A stretch of 64,000 nucleotides of DNA from Stenotrophomonas maltophilia. GTDB lineage: Bacteria; Pseudomonadota; Gammaproteobacteria; Xanthomonadales; Xanthomonadaceae. Shown here one piece after another: positions 15,998 through 27,204 of this stretch. The stretch lies in assembly GCF_004920835.1 (NCBI RefSeq), contig NZ_QFHO01000009.1:62001-126000 (forward strand), read 5' to 3'. The notes under the pieces are model-generated. The model did no database searches and was not told the origin of the DNA. It was given only the letters and a program-made list of their open reading frames with translations. The translations under genes were made by a program, and so were the position numbers. Position 1 is the first letter of the stretch; every line of letters starts with the position of its first letter.

Positions 15998-16046
15998 GCA
16001 TTTGAGGCAATCGCTAGTCAACGGCTTGGTCGATGGGAATACGACC

Positions 16047-16382
16047 TCATTGGCGCCTCACAATCACCGCATCCCGCGCCAACCAGCACGCGAGCTGCCG
16101 CAGGTACCCGCCCACAGCACCGGCCAGCACACCCAGCAGCAACCGCCGCAACACGCGCGCCGATCGCAGGCCAGCCTCCCGCAACCAAGGCAGCATCGCC
16201 ATCACCTGTGCACCCAGCAACAGCGCCAGCACATCCAGCCCCAGCGCATCCATCACCGGCAACAACGGCAGCAGATCCGGATTGCAGGCCAATACGATCA
16301 CCAGCAGGGTACCGAGCACAGCCATCACGCGGCGCCCAGCGGGCAGGGTGGTCCAGTGCAGCAGTCTGGCAATCAGGCGCAT
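16047..16382 (-). CDS. Small inner-membrane protein
   Basis: A 111-residue hydrophobic protein with about three membrane helices (VMAVLGTLLVIVLAC, DALGLDVLALLLGAQVMAML and LLLGVLAGAVGGYL). ATG 16382 is chosen because AAGGAA precedes it. The frame is open for 11 more codons upstream, inside the preceding gene's end. It lies 14 bases after the GyrI-like gene in the same direction and is probably co-transcribed. The function is unknown. Confidence 0.65.
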   Translation of the reverse strand: MRLIARLLHWTTLPAGRRVMAVLGTLLVIVLACNPDLLPLLPVMDALGLDVLALLLGAQVMAMLPWLREAGLRSARVLRRLLLGVLAGAVGGYLRQLACWLARDAVIVRRQ

Positions 16383-16395
16383 GGCGTTCCTTGTG

Positions 16396-17028
16396 TCATG
16401 GGCGTGAGCCCTCACCAGAGCGCAAGCGCACCGGCTGCCGCAGCACGGTCTTCAACCGAGCAGCTTCGGTCCTGCGCGGGTCGCTCAGGTAGATCTCGTG
16501 ATGGGGGCCGGCAAAGGCATATCCCAGTGCAGGCATCAGCTCGTCATGAAGATGCGCCAGGATCGGCCCCTCGTCATCGTAGGCACCCACATGCAGGGTC
16601 TGCAGGCAGAGACCTTCCTCGAGCGTTTCATGGCGAAGGCTGGCCGGCGCCTCACCCAGCTTCTTCCGCGCCTTGCCGAGGGCTGCTTCCAGCTGCGCTG
16701 GACTGATCCCTTCCGGCGTACGGATCATCACCGTCCACACCCACTCATCCTTGCGGCGTGCCACGAAACTGGCGGGATCCTCAGCCGTCCACAGCGCTTC
16801 CAAGGGCGGCACCACGTAGTCCTGTCCGTCGGCTTTCAACGCGAACTTCAGCGCATAGCTCACCGCGTACAGCCACTGCACCGCCTGCAGGTAGGCCGGG
16901 GCGGTGTTCGGGTCGCCGAGGCCGTCGACCATCAGGTAGGGCAGCGGCGGTACGTTCACCGTCACGAACCGGCCCGCCGGGGGCTGGTACAGCGCGCGAT
17001 CGCGTCGCTTGAAGTCGATCTTGTCCAT
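16396..17028 (-). CDS. GyrI-like small-molecule-binding domain protein
   Basis: A 210-residue cytoplasmic protein of the GyrI-like/SOUL-type fold group that binds small molecules in multidrug regulators, here without a DNA-binding domain. Typical sequence features are YLMVDGLGDPN near the start, WTVMIRTPEGI in the middle and LHVGAYDDEGPILAHLHDE followed by HHEIYLSDPRR near the end. ATG 17028 has a strong GGAGGAAGG ribosome binding site, while the open frame upstream is not protein-like. Its ligand is unknown. Confidence 0.8.
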   Translation of the reverse strand: MDKIDFKRRDRALYQPPAGRFVTVNVPPLPYLMVDGLGDPNTAPAYLQAVQWLYAVSYALKFALKADGQDYVVPPLEALWTAEDPASFVARRKDEWVWTVMIRTPEGISPAQLEAALGKARKKLGEAPASLRHETLEEGLCLQTLHVGAYDDEGPILAHLHDELMPALGYAFAGPHHEIYLSDPRRTEAARLKTVLRQPVRLRSGEGSRP

Positions 17029-17380
17029 GGGCCTTCCTCCTGCGTGGAGCATCCCATGTCCATGCCCCGGCAAACATGCCTGAACAGGTTCAGTCGACTT
17101 TGCCGAACCCGGTCGGAGCCCCCGCCATCGCCCGGTGCCAGGATGCTGCGCTCGGGCGTTCTGCCCGCCATGCCACGCAGTGCGACAACGTGTCGCAGTC
17201 AGAATCAGGCCTTTCCTGCGCTCGATCATTGTCAATGCCTTTCTTAAATGGTGCGTGACGGCCTAAAATTGAAAGGCTGACTCGACCCCACCTCCCTGCC
17301 TGTCTTCCGGACAGGTGGGACCGGCTTTGGCCGGAACAGGCAGGACGGGGAACGGCATTCCCTCGCAATTGGATCGACCG
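17029..17380. other. Intergenic region upstream of cyoA, with competing hairpins
   Basis: No gene. Two inverted repeats (CCTGTC / GACAGG at 17299-17315, CCGGC / GCCGG at 17321-17334) lie inside a larger pairing of CCTGCCTG (17295) with CAGGCAGG (17337). The larger and the first small stem share bases, so they cannot form together. They end about 37 bases before the cyoA start and could influence its expression. Confidence 0.45.
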
Positions 17381-18421
17381 ATGATTCCGTTGAAAACCCT
17401 TGGGCGCTGGTTGCGCCCGGGCCTGCTGCTGTCGTTGCTGGTGATGCTCACCGGCTGCGATGCCGTGGCCATCCTCAGTCCGAAGGGCCAGATCGGCCAT
17501 GATGAGAAGACCCTGCTGATCACGGCTACCGTGCTCATGCTGCTGGTCGTCATCCCGGTCATCATCATGACCCTGACCTTCGCGTGGAAGTATCGCGCCT
17601 CCAACACCAAGGCCCGCTACGAGCCGAAGTGGTCCCACTCGACGGCGATCGAGGTGGTGGTGTGGTCCATTCCCTGCATGATCGTGCTGGTGCTGGCGGT
17701 CCTGACCTGGCGTTCGTCGCACGCGCTGGACCCGTACAAGCCGCTGGAATCGGACGTCAAGCCGGTCACCATCGAGGCGATCTCGCTGGACTGGAAGTGG
17801 CTGTTCATCTATCCGGAAGAGAAGGTGGCGGTCGTCAACGAAATCAAGTTCCCGGTCAACACGCCGCTGAACTTCAAGATCACGTCCGATACGGTGATGA
17901 ATGCCTTCTTCATCCCGCACCTGGGCAGCATGATCTACTCGATGGCTGCGATGGAGACCAAGCTCCATCTGATCGCCAACGAGACCGGTGAATTCCCGGG
18001 CATGTCCTCGCACTACAGCGGCGCGGGCTTCGCCAAGATGCATTTCACCGCCTACTCGGTCACCGATGCCGAATACCGCCAGTGGCTGGACCAGGTCCGC
18101 GCCGGCGATCAGACCCTGGACAAGGCTTCGTTCAAGGCCCTGGGTGATGCGCGCAACGCCGAGTGGTATCCGGTCACCTACTTCGGCAAGACCGAAGAAG
18201 GCCTGTTCGACTGGGTCCTCGCCAAGCACATGGGCGACAACAAGCATTACGGCATGAAGCACTCGCACGCCGGTGCCGCCGCTGCCGATGCTGCCAGCCA
18301 TGAAGCGCACGAGGGCCATGCCCCCAGTGATGCACATGATTCCAAGGAATCGGGTGAAAACCTGGATGCCAACGAACACGAACACGCAGGCCATGCCGGC
18401 CACGCGGGCTCGGGAGAATGA
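17381..18421 (+). CDS. cyoA: Cytochrome o ubiquinol oxidase subunit II
   Basis: Subunit II of the proton-pumping quinol oxidase that reduces oxygen with electrons from ubiquinol. The 346-residue protein has a lipoprotein signal (LLVMLTGC), two membrane helices ([19 protein letters not shown] and [20 protein letters not shown]), then the periplasmic cupredoxin-like domain ([13 protein letters not shown]). The CuA ligands of cytochrome c oxidases are absent, as expected for quinol oxidases. The last 55 residues are rich in His, Asp and Glu ([14 protein letters not shown]), which is unusual for the family. ATG 17381 was chosen for the lipobox position. The stop overlaps the cyoB start. Confidence 0.95.
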   Translation: MIPLKTLGRWLRPGLLLSLLVMLTGCDAVAILSPKGQIGHDEKTLLITATVLMLLVVIPVIIMTLTFAWKYRASNTKARYEPKWSHSTAIEVVVWSIPCMIVLVLAVLTWRSSHALDPYKPLESDVKPVTIEAISLDWKWLFIYPEEKVAVVNEIKFPVNTPLNFKITSDTVMNAFFIPHLGSMIYSMAAMETKLHLIANETGEFPGMSSHYSGAGFAKMHFTAYSVTDAEYRQWLDQVRAGDQTLDKASFKALGDARNAEWYPVTYFGKTEEGLFDWVLAKHMGDNKHYGMKHSHAGAAAADAASHEAHEGHAPSDAHDSKESGENLDANEHEHAGHAGHAGSGE

Positions 18422-20421
18422 ACATGTTGGGAAAACTCTCTATTGAGTCGATCCCCCACGATCCGATCGTCCTGACGACGTTGATCGGCGCAGTACTGGG
18501 TGGCCTGGGCGTGATGGCCCTGATCACCAAGTTCAAGCTGTGGGGCTATCTGTGGAAGGAGTGGTTCACCTCGGTGGATCACAAGAAGATCGGCGTGATG
18601 TACCTCATCGTCGCCTTCGTCATGCTGCTGCGCGGTTTCTCCGACGCGATCATGATGCGTACCCAGCAGGCCCTTGCCGTCGGCGGGTCCGAGGGTTACC
18701 TGCCGCCGCACCACTACGATCAGATCTTCACCGCCCACGGCGTGATCATGATCTTCTTCGTGGCGATGCCGCTGATCACCGGCCTGATGAACCTGGCCGT
18801 GCCGCTGCAGATCGGTGCGCGCGACGTCGCGTTCCCGTTCGTCAACTCGCTCAGCTTCTGGCTGTTCGTGTCCGGCGCGGTGCTGATCATGCTGTCGCTG
18901 TGGATCGGTGAGTTCGCTGCCACCGGCTGGCTGGCGTTCCCACCACTGTCGGGCATCGAATACAGTCCAAGCGTCGGCATGGACTACTACATCTGGGGTC
19001 TACAGGTCGCAGGCCTGGGTACCACGCTGAGCGGTATCAACTTCTTCATCACCATCCTGAAGATGCGTACCCCCAGCATGAAGCTGATGCAGATGCCGGT
19101 GTTCACCTGGACTGCCCTGGTGACCAACGTGCTGATCGTCGCTGCCTTCCCGGTGCTGACCATCACCCTGGTGCTGCTGACCCTGGACCGTTACCTGGGT
19201 ACGCACTTCTTCACCAATGACGGTGGCGGCAACGCCATGCTGTACATCAACCTGATCTGGATCTGGGGTCACCCGGAAGTCTATATCCTGGTGCTGCCGG
19301 CCTTCGGTGTGTTCTCCGAAGTCATCGCGACCTTCTCGCGCAAAGCGCTGTTCGGCTACAAGGGCATGGTCTACGCCACCGCCTGCATCGGCGTGCTGTC
19401 GTTCATCGTGTGGCTGCACCACTTCTTCACCATGGGTTCGGGTGCCAACGTCAATGCCTTCTTCGGCATCACGACGATGATCATCTCGATCCCGACCGGC
19501 GTGAAGATCTTCAACTGGCTGTTCACCATGTTCCGCGGTCGCGTGCAGTTCACCACGCCCGTGCTGTGGACCATCGGCTTCATGGTCACCTTCACCATCG
19601 GCGGCATGACCGGCGTGATGCTGGCGATCCCGGCCATCGACTTCGTGCTGCACAACAGCCTGTTCCTGATCGCCCACTTCCACAACGTCATCATCGGCGG
19701 CGTGGTGTTCGGCATGTTCGCCGGCATCACCTACTGGTGGCCGAAGATGTTCGGCTTCCGCCTCAATGAGTTCTGGGGCAAGTGCGCGTTCTGGTGCTGG
19801 TTCATCGGCTTCTACGTGACCTTCATGCCGATGTACGTGCTGGGCTTCATGGGCATGACCCGTCGTCTGCAGAGCACGGTCAACCCGGCCTACGAGCCGC
19901 TGCTGCTGGTGGCTGCCGCAGGTGCCTTCATCGTGGGTGCCGGCATCCTGTGCCAGATCATCCAGGTGGCCGTGTCGATCCGCGACCGCAAGAAGACCGC
20001 CGACCTGACCGGCGACCCGTGGGATGCCCGTACGCTGGAGTGGGAAACCTCTTCGCCGCCGGCCTTCTACAACTTCGGCAGCCTGCCGGAAGTCACCGAG
20101 CTGGACGATTTCTGGGAGCGCAAGCAGCGTGGTGAAGCCTGGCCGAAGCCGGCCAAGTACACCGACATCCACATGCCGCGCAACACCGGCACGGGCGTTG
20201 TCATCGGTGCCTTCAGCCTGGTGTTCGGCTTCGCGATGATCTGGCACATCTGGTGGCTGGCCATCGTCGGCTTCGTCGGCATGATCGCCACGTTCATCTA
20301 CCGCACCTTCGACCAGGACGTGGACTACTGGGTCCCGGCTGCCGAGGTGGAACGCATCGAGAACGAACACCGCAAGCACCTGGAATCCCAGGGCCTGGTG
20401 AAGTCGGAGCTGAAGGCATGA
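18418..20421 (+). CDS. cyoB: Cytochrome o ubiquinol oxidase subunit I
   Basis: The catalytic 667-residue subunit, carrying low-spin heme and the heme-copper centre, with about 15 membrane helices. The copper ligands are visible as WGHPEVYIL (His and the cross-linked Tyr) and WLHHFFTMG (two His), and the heme ligands as [11 protein letters not shown] and [12 protein letters not shown]. The length matches the usual size. It starts four bases before the end of cyoA, so the two are translationally coupled. No upstream regulator is visible. Confidence 0.98.
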   Translation: MNMLGKLSIESIPHDPIVLTTLIGAVLGGLGVMALITKFKLWGYLWKEWFTSVDHKKIGVMYLIVAFVMLLRGFSDAIMMRTQQALAVGGSEGYLPPHHYDQIFTAHGVIMIFFVAMPLITGLMNLAVPLQIGARDVAFPFVNSLSFWLFVSGAVLIMLSLWIGEFAATGWLAFPPLSGIEYSPSVGMDYYIWGLQVAGLGTTLSGINFFITILKMRTPSMKLMQMPVFTWTALVTNVLIVAAFPVLTITLVLLTLDRYLGTHFFTNDGGGNAMLYINLIWIWGHPEVYILVLPAFGVFSEVIATFSRKALFGYKGMVYATACIGVLSFIVWLHHFFTMGSGANVNAFFGITTMIISIPTGVKIFNWLFTMFRGRVQFTTPVLWTIGFMVTFTIGGMTGVMLAIPAIDFVLHNSLFLIAHFHNVIIGGVVFGMFAGITYWWPKMFGFRLNEFWGKCAFWCWFIGFYVTFMPMYVLGFMGMTRRLQSTVNPAYEPLLLVAAAGAFIVGAGILCQIIQVAVSIRDRKKTADLTGDPWDARTLEWETSSPPAFYNFGSLPEVTELDDFWERKQRGEAWPKPAKYTDIHMPRNTGTGVVIGAFSLVFGFAMIWHIWWLAIVGFVGMIATFIYRTFDQDVDYWVPAAEVERIENEHRKHLESQGLVKSELKA

Positions 20422-21056
20422 GCACCAATACCTCGACCCTGAGCCACGGGCACGCCGCGCAAGCGGCGGCCCATGGCCATGACGACCACGAGCACCACGA
20501 CACCGGCGGCAACACCGTCTTCGGTTTCTGGGTGTACCTGATGAGCGACTGCCTCATCTTCGCCTCGCTGTTCGCCACCTATGTGGTGCTGGCCGGCGGT
20601 ACCGATGGTGGCCCGACCGCGAAGGACCTGTTCGAACTGCCGTTCGTGGCATGGGAAACCGCGCTGCTGCTGACCTCCTCGCTGACCTTCGGCCTGGGCA
20701 TGATTGCCATGCACCGCAAGCAGATGGGGCAGATGTACCTGTGGCTGGGCATTACCTGGCTGCTGGGCTTCGGCTTCATGTGCATGGAAGTGTGGGAATT
20801 CCAGCACCTGATCCATCAGGGCTATGGTCCGGACCGTAGTGCCTTCCTGTCGGCGTTCTTCGCCCTGGTCGGTACCCACGGCCTGCACGTCAGCGCCGGC
20901 CTGCTGTGGCTGCTGGTGATGTTCGTGCAGCTGAAGAAGTACGGCCTGACCCCGACCAACAAGACCCGCATGGCGTGCCTGAGCCTGTTCTGGCACTTCC
21001 TGGACCTGATCTGGATCGGCGTGTTCTCCGTCGTCTACCTCAATGGAGCGCTGTAA
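20418..21056 (+). CDS. cyoC: Cytochrome o ubiquinol oxidase subunit III
   Basis: A 212-residue membrane subunit with five helices (starting [21 protein letters not shown], with later WEFQHLI and [15 protein letters not shown]), needed for assembly of the oxidase. The first 30 residues are full of histidine ([18 protein letters not shown]), longer and more His-rich than in E. coli. ATG 20418 overlaps the cyoB stop by four bases (ATGA), so the two genes are coupled. Confidence 0.97.
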   Translation: MSTNTSTLSHGHAAQAAAHGHDDHEHHDTGGNTVFGFWVYLMSDCLIFASLFATYVVLAGGTDGGPTAKDLFELPFVAWETALLLTSSLTFGLGMIAMHRKQMGQMYLWLGITWLLGFGFMCMEVWEFQHLIHQGYGPDRSAFLSAFFALVGTHGLHVSAGLLWLLVMFVQLKKYGLTPTNKTRMACLSLFWHFLDLIWIGVFSVVYLNGAL

Positions 21057-21397
21057 TGGCACATGACAACCATGCACACGACCATGCCGCCGGCGGCGAA
21101 AGCCATGGCAGCGTGAAGTCGTACCTGATCGGCTTCGTGCTGGCGGTGGTGCTGACCGTCATCCCGTTCTGGATGGTGATGTCGGGCGACTTCTCGCGCA
21201 CCGTCAACGGTGTGGTGATCGCGATCACCGCGGTACTGCAGATGCTGGTCCACCTGGTGTTCTTCCTGCACCTGGACCGCTCTTCGGAAAGCCGCTGGAA
21301 CGTCAACGCTGCGGCCTTCACCGTGGTGGTGATCGGCATCATCGTGGTCGGTACCCTGTGGGTCATGCACAACATGAACGTGCACATGATGCACTGA
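21056..21397 (+). CDS. cyoD: Cytochrome o ubiquinol oxidase subunit IV
   Basis: A 113-residue subunit with three helices (YLIGFVLAVVLTVIPFWMVM, VVIAITAVLQMLVHLVFFLHL, FTVVVIGIIVVGTLWVMHN), required for stability of the copper site. The first 20 residues are again His-rich ([18 protein letters not shown]). Start and cyoC stop overlap by one base (TAATG). The operon closes with the terminator at 21424. No cyoE (heme O synthase) gene follows, so that enzyme must be encoded elsewhere. Confidence 0.95.
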   Translation: MAHDNHAHDHAAGGESHGSVKSYLIGFVLAVVLTVIPFWMVMSGDFSRTVNGVVIAITAVLQMLVHLVFFLHLDRSSESRWNVNAAAFTVVVIGIIVVGTLWVMHNMNVHMMH

Positions 21398-21423
21398 CGT
21401 CTTCGCGACGTTGCCACGCAGAA

Positions 21424-21449
21424 AGGCCGCCCTCGGGCGGCCTTTTTGT
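21424..21449 (+). terminator. Terminator of the cyo operon
   Basis: Stem AAAGGCCGCCC / GGGCGGCCTTT with a three-base loop, followed by TTTT; 27 bases after the cyoD stop. Confidence 0.9.
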
Positions 21450-21454
21450 TTACT

Positions 21455-21572
21455 GGTAGCGCCGGGCCATGCCCGGCGACGCATCAATGCCGCCGGGCAT
21501 GGCAGGTATGTGGTGGTAGTGCCGGCCGCTGGCCGGCAATTGCGGGAAGCCGGCCAGCGGCCGGCTCTACCC
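21455..21572. repeat. SMAG repeat cluster
   Basis: Two families in tandem: GTAGCGCCGGGCCATGCCCGGCG with its inverted partner, then GTAGTGCCGGCCGCTGGCCGGCA with its partner GCCGGCCAGCGGCCGGCTCTACC. Each pair can fold into long stems. Confidence 0.85.
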
Positions 21573-21606
21573 GTAGATCCACGGCATGCGTGGATGAACC
21601 GCCGGG

Positions 21607-23664
21607 TCAACCCACCCGGCGCAGGAACTCGTCTGCTTCCATCGGCCGCCCCAGGTGGTAGCCCTGCAACTGGTCACAGCCCAGTTCGCTCAGGTACTCA
21701 CGCTGCGCCTGGGTCTCCACGCCTTCGGCCACAACCTGCAACTGCAAGGTGCGGCCCAGCGCGATGATCGACGACACGATGGCTGCGTCCTCGTCGTTGC
21801 GTTCCAGGTCATGCACGAACGCGCGGTCGATCTTGAGTTCGGTGGCCGGCATCCGCTTCAGGTACAGCAGACTGGAGTAGCCGGTGCCGAAATCGTCGAT
21901 GGCGATATGCACGCCCATCGCGGTCAGATCGTTGAGGATCGCCAGGCTGGCGTCGACATCCTTCATCGCCGTGGTCTCGGTGATTTCCAGGGTCAGCCGC
22001 GCCGGTTCGATCCGGTGCCGCTGCAGCACCTCGCGCACGCTGTCCAGCAGCGCCGGCGAGGCGAACTGCAGCGGCGACAGGTTCACCGCCATCGACCATT
22101 CCGTATGCCCGGCCTCGTGCCAGGCGCGCAGCTGCGCACAGGCGCGGTCCAGTACCCAGTCGCCGATCGGCAGGATCAGGCCGCTGCGCTCGGCGATGGG
22201 AATGAACACATCCGGGGCCAGCAGGCCCAGTTCCGGGTGCTGCCAGCGCAGCAGCGCCTCGGCGCCGGTAGCCGGTGCGCCGGCGGCCGGGAACTTCGGC
22301 TGGTAGTGCAGCAGCAGCTCGTCACGCGCGATCGCCTTGCGCAGGTCCTGCAGCAGGCGCAGCTGGCGGTTGGCACTGAGCTGCATCGACGGGGTGAAGA
22401 AGGTATAGCCGTTACGGCCGGTTTCCTTGGTGTGGTACATCGCCGCGTCGGCGTGCGCCATCAGCTCGCGCTCGTTGCTGGCATCGTCCGGGTACAGGGC
22501 GATGCCGAGACTGGCGCTGACCTGCAGTTCGGCCGCATCCAGCGTGAACGGCTCGCCGGCGGCGGCGATGATGCGTTCGGCCACCACCACCGCGTCGTCC
22601 GGGATATCGATGGCCAGCACGATCACGAACTCGTCGCCGCCGAGTCGGGCGAAGGTGTCCTGCGGCCGCAGCAGGCCGCCGATGCGCTGTGCCACCGCCA
22701 CCAGCAGGCGGTCGCCCAATTGGTGGCCGTAGGCATCGTTGACCGCCTTGAAGCCGTCCAGGTCGCAGAACATCACCGCCACCGCGCGGCCACGACGGTG
22801 CGCCTTCTCGATGGCCTGCTCGATGCGGTCCTGCAGCAGCATGCGGTTCGGCAGCTGGGTCAACGGGTCATGCAGGGCGGCCTGGATCAGCTTGTCGTTG
22901 GCGTGCGCCAGCGAATCGGCCAGCAGGCCGGTGCGCACGCGCATCTGCCGGTCGAACAGCGAGGCGACCAGAGCGATGCCCAGCGTGGCCACGGTGGTGA
23001 CGATCACCAGCACCGCCAGCCAGCGGGTGTCGATGCCGCCACTGCCGACCGCGCCGCAGATGCTGCCTTCAGGGAAACGTGCGGCGGCCATGCCGGTGTA
23101 ATGCATGCCAACGATGGCCAGGCCCATCACCAGCGAGGCCAGGGCGCGCAGGCGCAGCGTGTTGCGCTGCTCGGCCCGCAGCCGGAAGGCGATCCACAGC
23201 GCCGCACCTGCGGCACCGATGGCCACCGCAATGGAGGCGGCGAACCAGCCTGGGTGATATTCGATACCCGGCTGCATGCGCATCGCGGCCATGCCCAGGT
23301 AGTGCATGGTGGCGATGCCCAGCCCCATCAGCACCGCCCCGGCCAGCAACCGTCGCCAGGGCAGGCTGGGCCGCGACACCAGCCATAGTGCATAGGCCGA
23401 AGCACCGATCGACACTGCCAGCGAGTACAGGGTGATGCCGAGGTCGTAGCCGACCGGGATCGGCAGGTCGAAGGCGAGCATGCCGATGAAGTGCATCGAC
23501 CAGATGCCCAGGCCCATCGCCGCCGCGCCACCGGCCAGCCACCAGCGCGCCACGCGGCCTTCGGCCGTGGCCAGCCGGCCGGCCATGTCCAGCGCCGTGT
23601 ACGAAGCAAGAATGGCCACCAGCAGGGAGATGGTGACCAGGCTCTGACTGTAACTGCCAGTCAT
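21607..23664 (-). CDS. MHYT-GGDEF-EAL cyclic-di-GMP enzyme
   Basis: A 685-residue membrane protein that makes or breaks cyclic-di-GMP. The N-terminal MHYT sensor has seven helices with the three signature motifs WSMHFIGM, TMHYLGMA and GMHYTGMA, thought to bind copper and sense oxygen, CO or NO. The GGDEF domain has an intact RLGGDEFVIV and the EAL domain an intact GAEALLRW, plus DDFGTGYSSL, so both activities are possible. ATG 23664 gives the correct MHYT start (MTGSYSQSLV). Placement directly beside the terminal oxidase operon may be chance, though both deal with oxygen. Confidence 0.95.
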   Translation of the reverse strand: MTGSYSQSLVTISLLVAILASYTALDMAGRLATAEGRVARWWLAGGAAAMGLGIWSMHFIGMLAFDLPIPVGYDLGITLYSLAVSIGASAYALWLVSRPSLPWRRLLAGAVLMGLGIATMHYLGMAAMRMQPGIEYHPGWFAASIAVAIGAAGAALWIAFRLRAEQRNTLRLRALASLVMGLAIVGMHYTGMAAARFPEGSICGAVGSGGIDTRWLAVLVIVTTVATLGIALVASLFDRQMRVRTGLLADSLAHANDKLIQAALHDPLTQLPNRMLLQDRIEQAIEKAHRRGRAVAVMFCDLDGFKAVNDAYGHQLGDRLLVAVAQRIGGLLRPQDTFARLGGDEFVIVLAIDIPDDAVVVAERIIAAAGEPFTLDAAELQVSASLGIALYPDDASNERELMAHADAAMYHTKETGRNGYTFFTPSMQLSANRQLRLLQDLRKAIARDELLLHYQPKFPAAGAPATGAEALLRWQHPELGLLAPDVFIPIAERSGLILPIGDWVLDRACAQLRAWHEAGHTEWSMAVNLSPLQFASPALLDSVREVLQRHRIEPARLTLEITETTAMKDVDASLAILNDLTAMGVHIAIDDFGTGYSSLLYLKRMPATELKIDRAFVHDLERNDEDAAIVSSIIALGRTLQLQVVAEGVETQAQREYLSELGCDQLQGYHLGRPMEADEFLRRVG

Positions 23665-23813
23665 TTCGGATCCAGTGGGGGAGGGAGGGGCGCCCGCAAG
23701 GCGCACGCCCGCGACCCCTATCGGCGCAGGTGGGCGGGACTTGAGCGGTCGCAGCAGCTGCGACCCGGCTCGGCTATCCTGCCACGCCTGTTCCCGTTGC
23801 TGGAAATCATCCG

Positions 23814-25292
<1,479 letters not shown>

Positions 25293-25300
25293 CCGATTAC

Positions 25301-27157
25301 ATGCAGGACACCGCACTCACCGCCCCCAACGCCGAAATTCGTCGCGCCGGGGTCGATCTCAATGGACTGATGACGGTGCTGGGCAAGCACCTGTATTCCA
25401 CCCCGGTGGTGGCGCTGCGCGAGCTGGTGCAGAACGCGCACGACTCGATCATCCGCCGTCGCATTGAACAGCCTGGCGTCGAGGTGCCCTCGCGCATTTC
25501 GGTGCAGGTCGATGCCGCCGCTGGCGTGCTGCGCATCAGCGATACCGGCGCCGGCCTGACCCGCCAGGAGATCCATGATTACCTGGCCACTGTCGGCGTT
25601 GGCTACACCCGTGGCCTGCGCCAGGGCGGCGAGGACGATGAAGGCCTGATCGGCATGTTCGGCCTCGGCTTCCTCTCTGCCTTCGTGCTGGCGCGCCGGG
25701 TCAGCGTGCGCACTACCTCGTACCAGACGCCGGAGCTGGGGCACCTGTACGTGTCCAGCAACGCCGAGCAGTACACCGTCAGCGAAATGCCGGCGCGTGC
25801 GGTCGGCACCGAGGTGGAGCTGGAGCTGCATCCGGATTTCCTGCCGCTGGCCAACGAAGCACGCCTGCACGAGGTGCTGGGCCGCTACTGCGCGCTGCTG
25901 TCCGAGCCGATCTTCATCGGTGCCGGGGCCGAGGCGCTCAACCCTGAGCCGCCGCCGTGGCGCGGCCAGGGGGAGGTCGCCGTGCATCCGGTGCAGGCGC
26001 GGCGCCAGGCGCTGCAGTTCGCGGCGCGCTTCGAGCATGATTTCGAGCCCATCGTGACCGTGCCGCTGCGCGCGGACGGCAGCAGCGATGCCACAGGCAT
26101 GTTATGGGTGCAGGACGGTGCCACCTACGGCACCAGCGACAATCGCAACCTGTCGGTGTTCGTGCGCGGGATGCTGCTGGACGACGATGCGCGCGACCTG
26201 CTGCCGCCGTGGGCCGGCTTCATTGGCGGTGTGATTGAATCCTCGCGGCTGACGCCCACCGCCAGCCGCGAAGACCTGCAGCGTGACGACCAGTACCGCG
26301 CCGTGCAGCATGCACTGCTGGAAGCGCTGATCGATGGCCTGGCCGACGTTGCACGGCAACAGCCGGAAGCCTGGCGGCGCGTGCTGAGCCGCCACAACGA
26401 GGCACTGCTGGGCGCGGCGCTGTGTGATGACCGCCTGTTCGAACTGCTGCTGGAGCATGTGCGCGTGCCGACCTCGCAAGGCGACCTGCCGGCCAGCGCG
26501 TTGCCGGCGCGTGGCGCGGTGCACGTCATCCTCGACAACGGCGGCGGCTTCGAGGAAATGCTGTTCCGCGCAATGGGCGTACCGGTGGCACACGGCCATC
26601 GCTATGCGGTGGTGCCGTTCCTGCGGCGCTGGGCCCAGGCCAAGGGGTTGCGTCTGGTCGAACTCGGCACCGAGCAGGGCAACCGCGCGCTGTTCCGTAC
26701 CGATGACAGCCTTGATGAGACGCAGCTGGCGTGGCTGCGCGAGCAGCTGGGCGATGGTGAACAGCTGCTGCCGGCACGCTTCAGCCCGGAGGCGCTGCCG
26801 GTGGTGGTGGTGCCCGACCGCGAGGCCGAGCTGAAGCAGCGCCTGGAAGACGACGAGAACGACAAGCGCGTTTCAATGGCGGCGCTGCGCCTGGCCCGGC
26901 AGTTCACCGCGCGCATCGAATCGCGTGCGCCGTCGCGGCTGTACCTCAATCTCGACAACCCGGCGGTGCAGGCCCTGCTGCGCGCCCAGCGCGACGGCCA
27001 TCCGCAGGCCGAAGCCGCTGCACGCCTGTTGCGTTCGTTGAAGATCATTGTCGCCGCGCAGGGCCGTCCGCTGGCCCGCACGGCTGCCACGCCGGGCCCG
27101 GATCTCAATGGCGCCTTCGCCGATATTGCCGGTGCCCTGCAGCAGATGCTGCGCTGA
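25301..27157 (+). CDS. HSP90-family protein (HtpG-like)
   Basis: A 618-residue chaperone-like ATPase. The GHKL fold is clear: LRELVQNAHDSIIRRR (with the Asn that binds magnesium), ISDTGAGLTRQEI and IGMFGLGFLSAF. The middle domain has LFVRGMLLDD-like text (LSVFVRGMLLDDDARDLLP), as in HtpG. Overall similarity to HtpG is limited and this is a shorter side branch, with a C-terminal dimerisation part of about 120 residues. ATG 25301 follows CAGGAG. The frame is open far upstream across radA, but only as a shadow. It pairs with the TPR protein that starts 47 bases later. Confidence 0.9.
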   Translation: MQDTALTAPNAEIRRAGVDLNGLMTVLGKHLYSTPVVALRELVQNAHDSIIRRRIEQPGVEVPSRISVQVDAAAGVLRISDTGAGLTRQEIHDYLATVGVGYTRGLRQGGEDDEGLIGMFGLGFLSAFVLARRVSVRTTSYQTPELGHLYVSSNAEQYTVSEMPARAVGTEVELELHPDFLPLANEARLHEVLGRYCALLSEPIFIGAGAEALNPEPPPWRGQGEVAVHPVQARRQALQFAARFEHDFEPIVTVPLRADGSSDATGMLWVQDGATYGTSDNRNLSVFVRGMLLDDDARDLLPPWAGFIGGVIESSRLTPTASREDLQRDDQYRAVQHALLEALIDGLADVARQQPEAWRRVLSRHNEALLGAALCDDRLFELLLEHVRVPTSQGDLPASALPARGAVHVILDNGGGFEEMLFRAMGVPVAHGHRYAVVPFLRRWAQAKGLRLVELGTEQGNRALFRTDDSLDETQLAWLREQLGDGEQLLPARFSPEALPVVVVPDREAELKQRLEDDENDKRVSMAALRLARQFTARIESRAPSRLYLNLDNPAVQALLRAQRDGHPQAEAAARLLRSLKIIVAAQGRPLARTAATPGPDLNGAFADIAGALQQMLR

Positions 27158-27204
27158 GCACCCCCCCTCTCATCCAGCCTTCGCTAGACAGGAGCATTTA
27201 CCCC

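Noticed and set aside
16002-16706. Long plus-strand frame rich in Gln/His/Pro
   Set aside because: Antisense shadow of two supported minus-strand genes; composition typical of reverse-frame translation of GC-rich DNA.
21655-23388. 577-codon plus-strand frame opposite the GGDEF-EAL gene
   Set aside because: Antisense shadow with Gln/His/Arg bias; the minus-strand protein has all domain motifs.
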